This document shows positions 1 to 7,908 of a stretch of DNA of 64,000 bases, one piece after another. A program made the translations under genes and the position numbers. Under the pieces are notes generated by a model. That model was given only the letters and a program-made list of their open reading frames with translations, was not told where the DNA came from and did no database searches. The DNA comes from Alphaproteobacteria bacterium (GTDB lineage Bacteria; Pseudomonadota; Alphaproteobacteria; Thalassobaculales; Thalassobaculaceae), in the NCBI GenBank assembly GCA_022822665.1, contig JAJEAR010000069.1:1-64000 (forward strand), given 5' to 3'. Positions within the stretch are counted from its first letter, which is position 1, and each line of letters opens with the position of its first letter.

Positions 1-129
1 CTGGTCGGCGCGATCCTGCTCGAGCAGAACGACGAATGGGCTGTCCAGAGAGCCAGGTACATGACACTGGAATCGATCGCTCCCGTGAGCGAAACTGAAC
101 CTGAGAAGCTGCCCGCTGTGGCAGACTGA
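1..129 (+). CDS. IS256-family transposase, C-terminal fragment (cut by window start)
   Basis: Reading from base 1 gives 42 residues and a stop. The stretch LLEQNDEWAVQRARYM followed by TLESIAP is the characteristic C-terminus of IS256 (mutator-type, DDE) transposases, which cut and paste the element in the cytoplasm. The catalytic DDE residues would lie upstream of the window, so nothing can be said about activity. A frameshifted toxin gene and a broken recombinase follow, so this is the edge of a mobile-DNA graveyard. Confidence 0.85.
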   Translation: MVGAILLEQNDEWAVQRARYMTLESIAPVSETEPEKLPAVAD

Positions 130-455
130 CAGACCCGGCCCAGCCTGCCGGATACTGCGAAGGACGTCAGGTTCCTACACCACCAGTTGGGGCACGATCA
201 CAGGGTGCGGGACGCGAAGCTGTGACGGTAATTCCGAACCCGGGGACAATGTTCAGTGTGCCGTGACGGGAAACGGCGGCAAATGCCTTCCCCGGACATC
301 CGACTGCCCTCCCGCTCGCGGCCAGCCTCTCCCTCTCGGCCGCGCGGGCCGGGAGGCGGTGAGAAGAGCGTGGAAATGCGGTGCGCGACAGCAGGGAACT
401 CAGGAAAGGCGAACCGGAGCGGCGGTCGGCATCCCTCGTCCCGCGCTTGCAGGCC
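130..455. other. Non-coding stretch: probable IS256 right end, then nothing recognised
   Basis: The first 80 or so bases after the transposase stop probably contain the right terminal inverted repeat; the run CACCAGTTGGGGCACGATC near 181-199 resembles the ends of IS256-type elements as I remember them. The left end is outside the window, so the inverted repeat and target duplication cannot be confirmed. From about 240 to 455 I see no convincing gene, RNA or repeat. Confidence 0.35.
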
Positions 456-473
456 TATAGCGGATACGCTATA
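456..473. promoter_or_regulatory. Perfect 18-bp palindrome at the toxin start: putative TA operator
   Basis: TATAGCG-GATA-CGCTATA is a perfect 7-bp inverted repeat with a 4-bp spacer, and it ends on the A of the first toxin ATG (473). HigA/XRE-type antitoxins usually bind such palindromes over their own promoter, so this is very likely the autoregulatory site of the 797-1081 antitoxin. The AT-rich halves could also supply the -10 element. The palindrome is seen directly; the binding is inferred. Confidence 0.6.
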
Positions 474-800
474 TGACGGGCATGGCTTGGACGGTCGAAA
501 CCCTGTCAGCCGTCGATGCCGGAATCGAGGCCCTGCCGGTAGCGCTCCGCGCCCGGCTGCTGCGGCTGCTGGAGACCGTGGAGGCTATCGGCCTGGAGGC
601 GCGCCGCACACGCCCGGCATCTCGACGGTAAGCTGTGGGAGCTTCGGTTCAGGGCCGAGGGAGGGATCGCCAGGGGCATCTACGTGACGGCGACCGAACA
701 GCGGGTGGTTGTACTGCATGTCTTCGCGAAGAAGTCGCGCAAGACGCCGCGCCGGGCGCTCGCAACCGCCAGGGAACGGATGACGCAGGTGACGCCATGA
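473..800 (+). pseudogene. RelE/Gp49-like toxin, frameshifted
   Basis: The reading frame opens at ATG 473 (a second in-frame ATG at 482 fits the family start) and gives MAWTVETLSAVDAGIEALP. It runs to about 597, then meets a stop at 615-617. One base later the frame resumes with HLDGKLWELRF, then GIYVTATEQRVVVLHVF and KKSRKTPRR, the standard core of phage-derived Gp49/HigB-like mRNA interferases. The total length corresponds to about 105 residues plus one extra base, so a single 1-nt insertion (or 2-nt deletion) near 597-605 explains it. The toxin stop overlaps the antitoxin start (ATGA at 797-800), the usual TA arrangement. The toxin is probably inactive unless this is a sequencing error. Confidence 0.8.
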
Positions 801-1081
801 CGAAGCTGAAGGAGTTGAAAGCGCGCTTGATGAAGGACCCGGAGTTCCGGGAGGAATACGCGCGCATCGACGGAGAGTATGCGCTGGTCGAGGCGCTGGT
901 GCGCGCCCGCACGGCAGCGAAGCTGACGCAGGCGGAGCTTGCCAGCCGGCTCGGCACGACCCAGTCGGCGGTCGCACGGCTGGAAGGCGGACGGGTGTCG
1001 CCTTCCTTCGCCACCCTGCAGCGCTACGCCGAGGCAACGGGGACGCGACTGACCGTGGACCTGGTGCCGGCCGGCGACTGA
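797..1081 (+). CDS. HigA-like XRE-family antitoxin
   Basis: This 94-aa protein has a C-terminal helix-turn-helix of the XRE type (LTQAELASRLGTTQSAVARLE, roughly residues 45-65), then VSPSFATLQRYAEATGTRL, typical of HigA antitoxins that neutralise RelE/HigB toxins and repress their own operon. The start ATG 797 overlaps the toxin stop by 4 bases, so translation would be coupled. The antitoxin frame is intact although the toxin is broken, as expected when the toxin decays first. It probably binds the palindrome at 456-473. Confidence 0.85.
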   Translation: MTKLKELKARLMKDPEFREEYARIDGEYALVEALVRARTAAKLTQAELASRLGTTQSAVARLEGGRVSPSFATLQRYAEATGTRLTVDLVPAGD

Positions 1082-1284
1082 GACCCCGGAATACCGGCTT
1101 GCCGGCGCCAGGGGTCGGGAGATGTCCCGCGCCGAGGGACCACTTCACATGCGCGATTCGAGAATCGAGTGGATGATGCAGCAGGCGCAGCATGCGGCGT
1201 CAGGTATAAGGCCTGGTCCGGTGACCACTTGATGACGCAACATGGGAACAGCCGGCATTCTGGTCCGGTTGTGCGGCGTCGCCC

Positions 1285-1815
1285 CCTTGCAGGGTGAGGA
1301 CCTCGTTCGACCGGCAGCTGGTCAGCATCGGCCCCCGGCCTCAGGCCTGATCAGCGTCGTGCCGAGATGCCGGTATTTCTCGGGTTCAGCAGCCGCTCGC
1401 GGGATGTCTCGCGGTACTGACGGACGTGGCGGGCCTGCCTGCGGCCGGGCGGCACCATCCCGCAGCGCCGACAAGCGTGAACATCTTCGGCAGGACCCGG
1501 ACGGAGGCTGGTCGGCCGCCGGGTGCTTGTCCTTCAACTCATGGAGCAGCACTGTCATGTCCTCCGGCCCGAGATCCTTCAGGGACTTCTCGCCGAGTGC
1601 GGAGAAGACTTGATGCCGGATGGTCAGCCGGTAGCTCGTGTTCGTCCTGATCTTGCACCGCACCGCCGTCAATTTGTCGAGAAAGCGGTCAGCGAGGACG
1701 GCAGCGGTGGGCTCCAGTGCCGACTCCCGAGGGAACGGCTCCTCGCTTGATGAGATCGATAACGGCGGCGGCCGCGTGGCGATGCCTGTCGATGGGGTCG
1801 TTGCCGCCCCCCCGG
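1285..1815 (-). pseudogene. Tyrosine recombinase (phage-type integrase) remnant with several frameshifts
   Basis: Reading the minus strand and switching frame recovers successive pieces of a site-specific tyrosine recombinase. They are HAAAAVIDLIKRGEEPF (about 1790-1735), LADRFLDKLTAVRCKIRTN and ALGEKSLKDLGPEDM with TVLLHELKD (core-binding SAM-like domain, about 1700-1545), RVLPKMFTLVG (about 1510), RHVRQYRETSRERLLNP (about 1430-1380), EKYRHLGTTL, and LTSCRSNEVLTL (about 1328-1290). The last piece corresponds to the segment with the first catalytic Arg, here in the form TSCRSNE. The C-terminal HxxR and Tyr box is not found, so the gene is both frameshifted and truncated. Integration enzymes of this kind drive genomic islands, which fits the IS and TA remnants beside it. 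Confidence 0.65.
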
Positions 1816-2127
1816 ACCGGCTCGTTTCTCCAACCGGCGGGCGTCGGGACCGGCCCCCGTGCGGGGAGGCCGCGGGGTTGGCCGGGCTCGCGAACCGCGA
1901 GAGAGACCGGAAGATGGCGGCGTGACGCTGTCAAAGGCCCGGCCAGGTCCCATTGACAGCGGGCTCGGCGTTGCGCCACCTTGGCCGGGAGCGAGACCGC
2001 ACGAAGGATCGGGTCGGAGTTCCATGCCGCCACGCAGTACCGCCGCCGGAGTCCCGGTCCACCCGGCGCCGGTCGCACGACCCGGGACCAGTCTCCCGCA
2101 CTGCGTCAGCCGCGAGCCCGGAGCCCC
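1816..2127. other. Stretch without a recognised gene
   Basis: GC-rich sequence between the recombinase remnant and the aspartoacylase-like gene. It may include the unrecognisable N-terminal part of the recombinase on the minus strand. A GGAG about 8 bases before ATG 2128 serves the next gene. I see nothing else. Confidence 0.4.
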
Positions 2128-3093
2128 ATGACCACTCCCCAGCCCGGTCGTACCGACCTGCGGCCCTATCCGGTCGAAATCGCACCCCCGGACCTGTCGG
2201 CGTACCGTTCCGGCAATACTGGAGTTGCCTATTTCACAACCCTGGCGGCGCCGCGGTCCGGGCCCCACGTGATGGTGACCGCGCTGATGCACGGCAACGA
2301 GTTGTGCGGTGCCGTGGTGCTCGACCGGCTGCTGCGGGACGGTTTCCGGCCCGACCGCGGCCGGCTGACCCTCGGTTTCTGCAACGTCGCGGCCTGCCTG
2401 CGGTTCGACCCGGATCGCCCGACGCTGAGCCGCTACGTCGACGAGGACCTGAACCGGGTTTGGGACGCAGCGGTTCTCGATGGCGACCGCACCAGCCTGG
2501 AACTGGAGCGCGCGAGGGAGATCCGCCCGCTCCTCGATGATGTCGACATGCTGCTCGACATCCACTCGATGCAGCACCCCACCGAACCGCTGATGCTGGC
2601 CGGACCGCTCGGCAAGGGGCGCCGGCTGGCCGAGAGCGTCGGGGTGCCGGCCACGATCGTGCTCGACGCCGGCCACGCGGCGGGTCGACGCATGCGTGAC
2701 TACGGACGGTTCGCGGACCCGGAAGCCGCCGGGGCGGCGCTGCTGGTAGAGTGCGGCCAGCACTGGGCCGCCACGAGCGTGACCGTCGCCCGGGAGACCC
2801 TGGTGCGGTTCCTGGTCGCGACCGGCATCGCCGGACAGGATCGGTTCGACCCGGTCGCGTGTCCGGAGCAGACCGTGATCGAGGTAACCCACCCGGTTAC
2901 GGTGAAGACCAACCGTTTTCGGTTCACCCGCAGCTACCTCGGCATGGAGATCATCGAGAAGGCGGGCACCGTGATCGGTCATGACGGTGACGACGAGGTG
3001 CGCACCCCGCATGACCGTTGCGTGCTGATCATGCCTTCGCGCCGGCTTGGCCCGGGCCAGACCGCGGTGCGGCTGGGCCGCATCATTGGCTGA
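2128..3093 (+). CDS. Succinylglutamate desuccinylase/aspartoacylase-family zinc hydrolase
   Basis: The 321-aa product belongs to the M14-like AstE/AspA family, which removes acyl groups from N-acyl amino acids or related compounds. Zinc ligands are visible as MHGNE (His55, Glu58) and DIHSM (His146); the general-base glutamate is likely Glu208 in LLVECGQH. ATG 2128 is preferred over upstream in-frame codons because of a GGAG just before it and because family homology begins soon after. The stop overlaps the presumed start of the AbrB-like membrane protein, so the two are probably one operon. The substrate is not evident. Confidence 0.8.
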   Translation: MTTPQPGRTDLRPYPVEIAPPDLSAYRSGNTGVAYFTTLAAPRSGPHVMVTALMHGNELCGAVVLDRLLRDGFRPDRGRLTLGFCNVAACLRFDPDRPTLSRYVDEDLNRVWDAAVLDGDRTSLELERAREIRPLLDDVDMLLDIHSMQHPTEPLMLAGPLGKGRRLAESVGVPATIVLDAGHAAGRRMRDYGRFADPEAAGAALLVECGQHWAATSVTVARETLVRFLVATGIAGQDRFDPVACPEQTVIEVTHPVTVKTNRFRFTRSYLGMEIIEKAGTVIGHDGDDEVRTPHDRCVLIMPSRRLGPGQTAVRLGRIIG

Positions 3094-4234
3094 TCGGGAG
3101 GAACCGGCCTCCGATACCGCATCGGACCGGCGCGGCGGCGAACAGCTCACCACCGGGCAGACCGGCGGCTCGCTGCTGCTGGCCATCGGCATCGGCGCCG
3201 CCGGGGGCACCCTCTTCGCGCTGCTCAAGCTGCCCCTGCCGTGGATGCTCGGCGCCATGGTGTTCGTGACCGTTGCCTCGATCGCCGGGGCACCGGTCCG
3301 CCTGCCCCACATGCTGCGCCAGTGCATGGTCGTGTTCATCGGCACCATGCTCGGAAGCCAGTTCACGCCCGAGCTGCTCGACCGGGTCGGAGAATGGATG
3401 GTCTCGGTCGGCGGGCTGCTGGTCTACGGCATCGCGGCGATGACGCTGGTGCTGGGCTATCTGCGCCGGTTTGGCGGCTACGATCCGGTCACCGCCTACT
3501 TTGCGTCGGCACCGGGCGGACTCAACGACATGACCATCATCGGCCGCGACATGGGCGGTGACGACCGGGTCATCGCGCTGACCCAGGCCTCGCGCATCCT
3601 GCTGGTGGTTCTGACCATCCCGGTCCTGTTCCGGATTTTCGGCGGCTACGAGCCTCCCGAGGGGTTGATCGCGGACGGGCCGGGGTTCGGCGACCTGCCG
3701 CTCGCGGAATGGGGCATGCTGCTCGGCAGTGCGCTGCTCGGCCCGGCCATCGCCCGGGCCTGCCGGCTGCCGGCCGCCTTCCTGCTCGGGCCGTTGCTGC
3801 TCAGCGCCGCCACCCATATCGCGGGATGGAGTGACGCATCGCCCCCGGTCGTCCTCGTGGCGGCCGCCCAGGTCGTGCTCGGAACCGCGGTGGGATGCCG
3901 GTTTGCCGGAACCGGATACGCCGAGGTGCTCCGCATCCTGCGGACCTCGCTCGGGTCCGCCTTCCTGCTGATCTCAACCGCCACCGGGTTCGGATTGCTG
4001 GTCGCCGAACTCACCGGGCTTCCCTGGTACGTGGTCACCCTGGCCTACGCGCCCGGCGGACTGGCGGAGATGAGCCTGGTCGCGCTCGGCATCGGGCAGG
4101 ACGTCGCCTTCGTGGCCACCCATCACCTGTGCCGCATCGGGATGATCGTGTTGCTGGCGCCGCTCGGCTTCAGGCTGATCCGCCGCGCCTTCGCGCCCCG
4201 CGGCGATGAAACCGTCAATCGCAGCCCAGGCTGA
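3086..4234 (+). CDS. AbrB-family integral membrane protein (putative transporter)
   Basis: A hydrophobic protein of about 380 aa with roughly 10 membrane segments in two repeated halves, each with a glycine-rich turn (YFASAPGGLNDMTIIG and TLAYAPGGLAEMSLVALG). That internal duplication is the hallmark of the AbrB family (PF05145), of poorly known function, possibly transport. The start is uncertain: TTG 3086 overlaps the previous stop and gives a good N-terminus, but I see no strong ribosome site. The 3' end is overlapped for 261 bases by a convergent hydrolase gene. Confidence 0.75.
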   Translation: MADREEPASDTASDRRGGEQLTTGQTGGSLLLAIGIGAAGGTLFALLKLPLPWMLGAMVFVTVASIAGAPVRLPHMLRQCMVVFIGTMLGSQFTPELLDRVGEWMVSVGGLLVYGIAAMTLVLGYLRRFGGYDPVTAYFASAPGGLNDMTIIGRDMGGDDRVIALTQASRILLVVLTIPVLFRIFGGYEPPEGLIADGPGFGDLPLAEWGMLLGSALLGPAIARACRLPAAFLLGPLLLSAATHIAGWSDASPPVVLVAAAQVVLGTAVGCRFAGTGYAEVLRILRTSLGSAFLLISTATGFGLLVAELTGLPWYVVTLAYAPGGLAEMSLVALGIGQDVAFVATHHLCRIGMIVLLAPLGFRLIRRAFAPRGDETVNRSPG

Positions 4235-5128
4235 GGCCCGGACCGCATCGATCTCGGACAGGATTTCGTGCCGTGCGCCGGCCACGACCCTCAGTTCGCC
4301 ACCGCGCAGGCGCCGGCAGAGCCGCTGCTGCGCCCGGTTGGACACGATCCGGTCCGCTCCTGCCTGCAGGATCAGCACCGGTACGCCCGGATCCACGGTT
4401 TCGCGACCGAGCGCGGCGACGGAGGCATAGGCGGCGGCAAGCCAGCCGTAGGTCAGCCCGACGATGGCCAGCCGCGGATCATGCTCGACCAGGGAAAGTG
4501 TGCGGTGGAACCGGCGCCGGTCACGGGTCAGCCGATTGCCCTCGAACCGGCCCCGTCGGGGAGTGAAAGCGACCAGGTGACGCGACAGGCCGAGGGCGAC
4601 CGCGAGCCGGACCAGCAGCCGCATCACCCTGCCGCCGACCCCGTCAGGCAGGATGTCGATCATCGGCGAGAGCAGGATCAGCCGGTCGGGACGGACCCGG
4701 CACGCCGCACGCAGGGCCAGGTGTCCGCCCATGGAATGCCCCATCAGGAACAGGCTCCGGCCATCGCGCACCGCGAAGCGGCTTGCCCGCAGGATGCCGT
4801 GGAGATCGGCAAGGTGGTCATCCATCGCCTCGACATGGACCAGACCCCGGTCGGGGAGCGCACGGTCCGACAGCCCCTGCCCGCGCCAGTCCAGGCACAG
4901 CACCTCGTGCCCGCGGTCCTGCAGGTCGCCGATCGTCTCCAGGTACTTCTCGATGAACTCGCTGAAGCCCGGGAGCAGAACGGTCCGCGGCCCCTCCCGC
5001 CCGGACGGGCGCGGTGGAAAAACGGCGTAGCGCAGCCGGGTCCCGTCATGAGCGGTCCAGCAGTGCTCGACGCCCCCGTGATCGCGGATCGCGGGAACGC
5101 CGGACGGGGGTGCGGGACGTGCGGTCAT
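3974..5128 (-). CDS. Lysophospholipase-like alpha/beta hydrolase with unusual C-terminal tail
   Basis: The 384-aa protein has the alpha/beta-hydrolase nucleophile elbow GHSMGG (Ser132), acid Asp259 (QAGADR) and His287 (GARHE), plus LDWRGQGLS, as in PldB/monoacylglycerol lipases that cleave lysolipids or other esters. The fold should end near residue 313; the last 71 or so residues, rich in Gln, Asp, His and Arg, are read antisense to the AbrB gene. The start ATG overlaps the PotA stop (ATGA), so it is the last gene of the pot operon. The tail may be a by-product of stop-codon loss. Confidence 0.8.
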   Translation of the reverse strand: MTARPAPPSGVPAIRDHGGVEHCWTAHDGTRLRYAVFPPRPSGREGPRTVLLPGFSEFIEKYLETIGDLQDRGHEVLCLDWRGQGLSDRALPDRGLVHVEAMDDHLADLHGILRASRFAVRDGRSLFLMGHSMGGHLALRAACRVRPDRLILLSPMIDILPDGVGGRVMRLLVRLAVALGLSRHLVAFTPRRGRFEGNRLTRDRRRFHRTLSLVEHDPRLAIVGLTYGWLAAAYASVAALGRETVDPGVPVLILQAGADRIVSNRAQQRLCRRLRGGELRVVAGARHEILSEIDAVRASAWAAIDGFIAAGREGAADQPEAERRQQHDHPDAAQVMGGHEGDVLPDAERDQAHLRQSAGRVGQGDHVPGKPGEFGDQQSEPGGG

Positions 5129-6198
5129 GACGCGAGCACCACCGCGCAGTCCTCCGGCCAGTCGAGCACGACCTCGGCTCCCGGCCCCGGCAGCCGATCC
5201 GCCGTGCGCGCCGCATTGGCGCGCGACACCCTGACCAGTCCGTCCGGACCCGGCATGCAGCGGACCAGGTAGAGCGAGAGGTCGCCGCGGTAGACGACCT
5301 CCTCGACAACCCCGGAAAGGCGCCCCGCCGGCGTGCTGCCGCCCGGTGCCATTGTGATCTTCTCCGGCCTGACCGCGATCCATGCCTGGTGTGCGGCCCC
5401 GGTCCCGCGAGACTTGGCGGTGACGCCGGGGAACGGGTGCGCTGTCGCTATGCCATCGGCTTCGACCGTGGCCGGAAACAGGTTCACCTGGCCGATGAAG
5501 GTGGCGACGAACCGGTCGGCCGGCGCCTCGTAGAGTTCGGCCGGGGGCGCCACCTGCCTGATGCTCCCGGCCTCCATCACGGCGACCCGGTCGGCCATGG
5601 AGAGCGCCTCCTCCTGGTCGTGGGTCACGATGATGAAGGTGATGCCGACCGTCTTCTGCAGCGAGACCAGTTCGAGCCGCATCTCGTCGCGGAGCCGGGC
5701 ATCGAGGGCGGACAGGGGCTCGTCGAGCAACAGCACCCGCGGCCGCTTGACCAGCGCGCGGGCGAGCGCCACCCGCTGGGACTCGCCGCCCGAGAGCTGG
5801 TCCGGCATCCTCTCGCCATAGCCGGCGAGCCGGACCAGGCCGAGCGCCGCCTCGGCGCGCTCATGCGCCTCGGCGCGGCCAGTGCCGGTCACGCGCAGGC
5901 CGTAAGCCACGTTGCTGCGCACCGACATGTGCGGAAACAGCGCGTAGGACTGGAACACCATGTTGACCGGCCGACGGTTGGCCGGTGTGCGGCCCACGTC
6001 GATCCCGTCGATGAAGACCGAGCCCCGGTCCGGGTGCTCGAGCCCGGCCATGATGCGCAGCAGCGTCGACTTGCCGCAGCCGGACGGCCCGAGCAGGGCG
6101 AAGAACTCCCCGGCCTCGATCCGCAGCGAGACATCGGCGAGCGCGATCACCGCCCCGAACCGCTTGCAGATCCCGTCGACCCTGACAGCCTCGGTCAT
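5125..6198 (-). CDS. potA: PotA-like polyamine ABC transporter ATPase
   Basis: This 357-aa ATPase energises the importer. It carries Walker A GPSGCGKST (residues 37-45), Q-loop VFQSYALFPH, signature LSGGESQRVALARAL, Walker B RVLLLDEPLSALD and switch THDQEEAL, then a TOBE-type C-terminal domain (WIAVRPEKITM), as in PotA and related Fe/opine/spermidine importers. The start ATG 6198 overlaps the PotC stop by 4 bases and skips 12 upstream residues. Gene order PotD-B-C-A supports polyamine or a similar cation as substrate, though the specificity is inferred. Confidence 0.88.
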   Translation of the reverse strand: MTEAVRVDGICKRFGAVIALADVSLRIEAGEFFALLGPSGCGKSTLLRIMAGLEHPDRGSVFIDGIDVGRTPANRRPVNMVFQSYALFPHMSVRSNVAYGLRVTGTGRAEAHERAEAALGLVRLAGYGERMPDQLSGGESQRVALARALVKRPRVLLLDEPLSALDARLRDEMRLELVSLQKTVGITFIIVTHDQEEALSMADRVAVMEAGSIRQVAPPAELYEAPADRFVATFIGQVNLFPATVEADGIATAHPFPGVTAKSRGTGAAHQAWIAVRPEKITMAPGGSTPAGRLSGVVEEVVYRGDLSLYLVRCMPGPDGLVRVSRANAARTADRLPGPGAEVVLDWPEDCAVVLAS

Positions 6199-7025
6199 GG
6201 CGGCGCTCCGGACCGCGTCCGGTTCTGCAGCCACATGGCCACCACCGTCACCGTGATCGTCACCACGATCAGCACCGTGGAAGCGGCATTGACCTCCGGG
6301 GTCACCGAGAAACGGACCATCGAGTAGATCTTCACCGGGAAGGTCACGGTGTCCGGCCCGGACGTGAAGAAGGTGATGACGAAGTCATCGAGCGACAGCG
6401 TGAACGCGAGCAGCGCGCCGGCGACCAGGCCGGGGCGCATGTGCGGCACGATCACGTCGCGCACCACCGCCCATTCGCCGGCGCCGAGGTCGCGCGCGGC
6501 CTCGGCCAGTTCGCCGTTGAAGCGGGACAGGCGGGCGCGCACCACCACGGCGACAAAGGGAAAGCAGAAGCTGATGTGGGCGATGGTGATCCGCGACAGG
6601 CTGATCGGCCACGGCAGGTCGCCCGGCCAGCCGATCCGCGCGAAGAACACCAGCATCGCGACCCCCATGCAGATTTCCGGGATGACGATCGGCAGCATCA
6701 CCACACCCTCGCACAGCGGCTTCAGGCGAAACCGGAACCGCCACAGCGCATAGGCGGTCATGGCCCCGAGCAGCGTGCTCACGACAGTGGCCGCCAGCGC
6801 GATCAGCAGGGAATTGCCGAAGGCCTCGACCAGGCCGTCATTCGCGATCGCCCGCTCGTAGTAGCGGGTCGTGAACCCGCGCCAGACGATGTTGCGGCGG
6901 CTGTCATTGAACGAGTAGGCGACCAGGGTTGCAATCGGCGCGTACAGGAAGACGAAGGTCGCGAGCAGGACCAGCCTGATCCAGGTGCGGCGCGTGAACT
7001 CCAGCGGGCCGGGAGGGATCCTCAT
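6195..7025 (-). CDS. potC: PotC-like ABC permease
   Basis: This 276-aa inner-membrane permease has six predicted membrane spans and the EAA loop (ELAEAARDLGAGEWAVVRDV, about residues 170-190) that docks on the ATPase. LDDFVITFF is typical of PotC. The start ATG 7025 overlaps the PotB stop (ATGA) and its own stop overlaps potA, so translation of B-C-A is coupled. It forms the channel with PotB. Confidence 0.88.
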   Translation of the reverse strand: MRIPPGPLEFTRRTWIRLVLLATFVFLYAPIATLVAYSFNDSRRNIVWRGFTTRYYERAIANDGLVEAFGNSLLIALAATVVSTLLGAMTAYALWRFRFRLKPLCEGVVMLPIVIPEICMGVAMLVFFARIGWPGDLPWPISLSRITIAHISFCFPFVAVVVRARLSRFNGELAEAARDLGAGEWAVVRDVIVPHMRPGLVAGALLAFTLSLDDFVITFFTSGPDTVTFPVKIYSMVRFSVTPEVNAASTVLIVVTITVTVVAMWLQNRTRSGAPP

Positions 7026-7882
7026 GGGACGGCTGGCCGGCGGACGGACAGTGACCTGAGTGCGAGCGCGCCGAAGGTGACATACATGAGCAGGAACGAG
7101 AGCGCGGCACCGAACGGCCAGTCGTTGGCGCTCTTGAACTGTCGCTCGATGACGTTGGCGATCATCTGGCTGTCGGGACCGCCGAGCAGGTCCGGGGTCA
7201 GGTAGGATCCAAGCGCCGGAACAAAGACCAGCAGCGATCCGGACACGATGCCCGGCACCGCGAGCGGCAGGATGATGGTGACACACACCCGCAGGTGCCC
7301 GGCGCCAAGATCCGCCGCGGCCTCGACCAGGGACCGGTCGAGACGGTGGAGCGTGGCGTAGAGCGGCAGCACCATGAAGGGCAGGTGGACGTAGACCAGC
7401 CCGGCGACGACCGCCCCGTTGGTATAGAGCAGTGACAGCGGCTCGAACGGCAGGCCGAACAGCTCCGCCGCCCACCCCAGGGTGGCATTGACATGGCCGC
7501 GGGTTCTGAGCACGGCGATCAGCGCGTAGGTGCGGATCAGCAGGTTGGTCCAGAACGGCAGAATCACGAGCAGCAGCAGCAGTGGCCGCCAGCGCGCCGG
7601 CGCGAACACGATCCCCAGGGCCACCGGCAACCCGACCGCGAGGCAGATCACGGTGGTGAGCGCGGCGATCCACAGGCTCTTGGCGACGATGCCGAGGTAG
7701 AGGGGATCGAGCGCGCGGAGGTAGTTGTCGGCGGTCCAGACGATGTCGACCGCGACCAGTCCCTGCTTTTCCCCGAAACTCAGGACCCAGACGAAGGCGA
7801 GCGGCAGCAGGAAGAAACCGGCAAGCCACAGGCCGGGTACGACGCCGGCAACCCGGTGCAGCAGTCCGGCGCCCGGTTTCAC
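7022..7882 (-). CDS. potB: PotB-like ABC permease
   Basis: An inner-membrane permease of about 286 aa with six spans and the EAA motif VEAAADLGAGHLRVCVTIILP. LPFWTNLLIRTYA is a typical PotB stretch. The start is not certain: GTG 7882 leaves 26 bases after the PotD stop and gives the family length, but no clear ribosome site precedes it. It pairs with PotC in the membrane. Confidence 0.85.
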   Translation of the reverse strand: MKPGAGLLHRVAGVVPGLWLAGFFLLPLAFVWVLSFGEKQGLVAVDIVWTADNYLRALDPLYLGIVAKSLWIAALTTVICLAVGLPVALGIVFAPARWRPLLLLLVILPFWTNLLIRTYALIAVLRTRGHVNATLGWAAELFGLPFEPLSLLYTNGAVVAGLVYVHLPFMVLPLYATLHRLDRSLVEAAADLGAGHLRVCVTIILPLAVPGIVSGSLLVFVPALGSYLTPDLLGGPDSQMIANVIERQFKSANDWPFGAALSFLLMYVTFGALALRSLSVRRPAVP

Positions 7883-7908
7883 TGCCGGCCGTGTCGCCGC
7901 CGGCCGGG

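Noticed and set aside
482..800. Programmed frameshift in the toxin gene
   Set aside because: No slippery heptamer or downstream structure at the shift site; a simple 1-base indel is more likely.
1669..3366. Long minus-strand frame across the aspartoacylase and AbrB genes
   Set aside because: Arg/Gly/Pro-rich shadow of a GC-rich coding region; no family features, and the plus strand has clear enzyme motifs.
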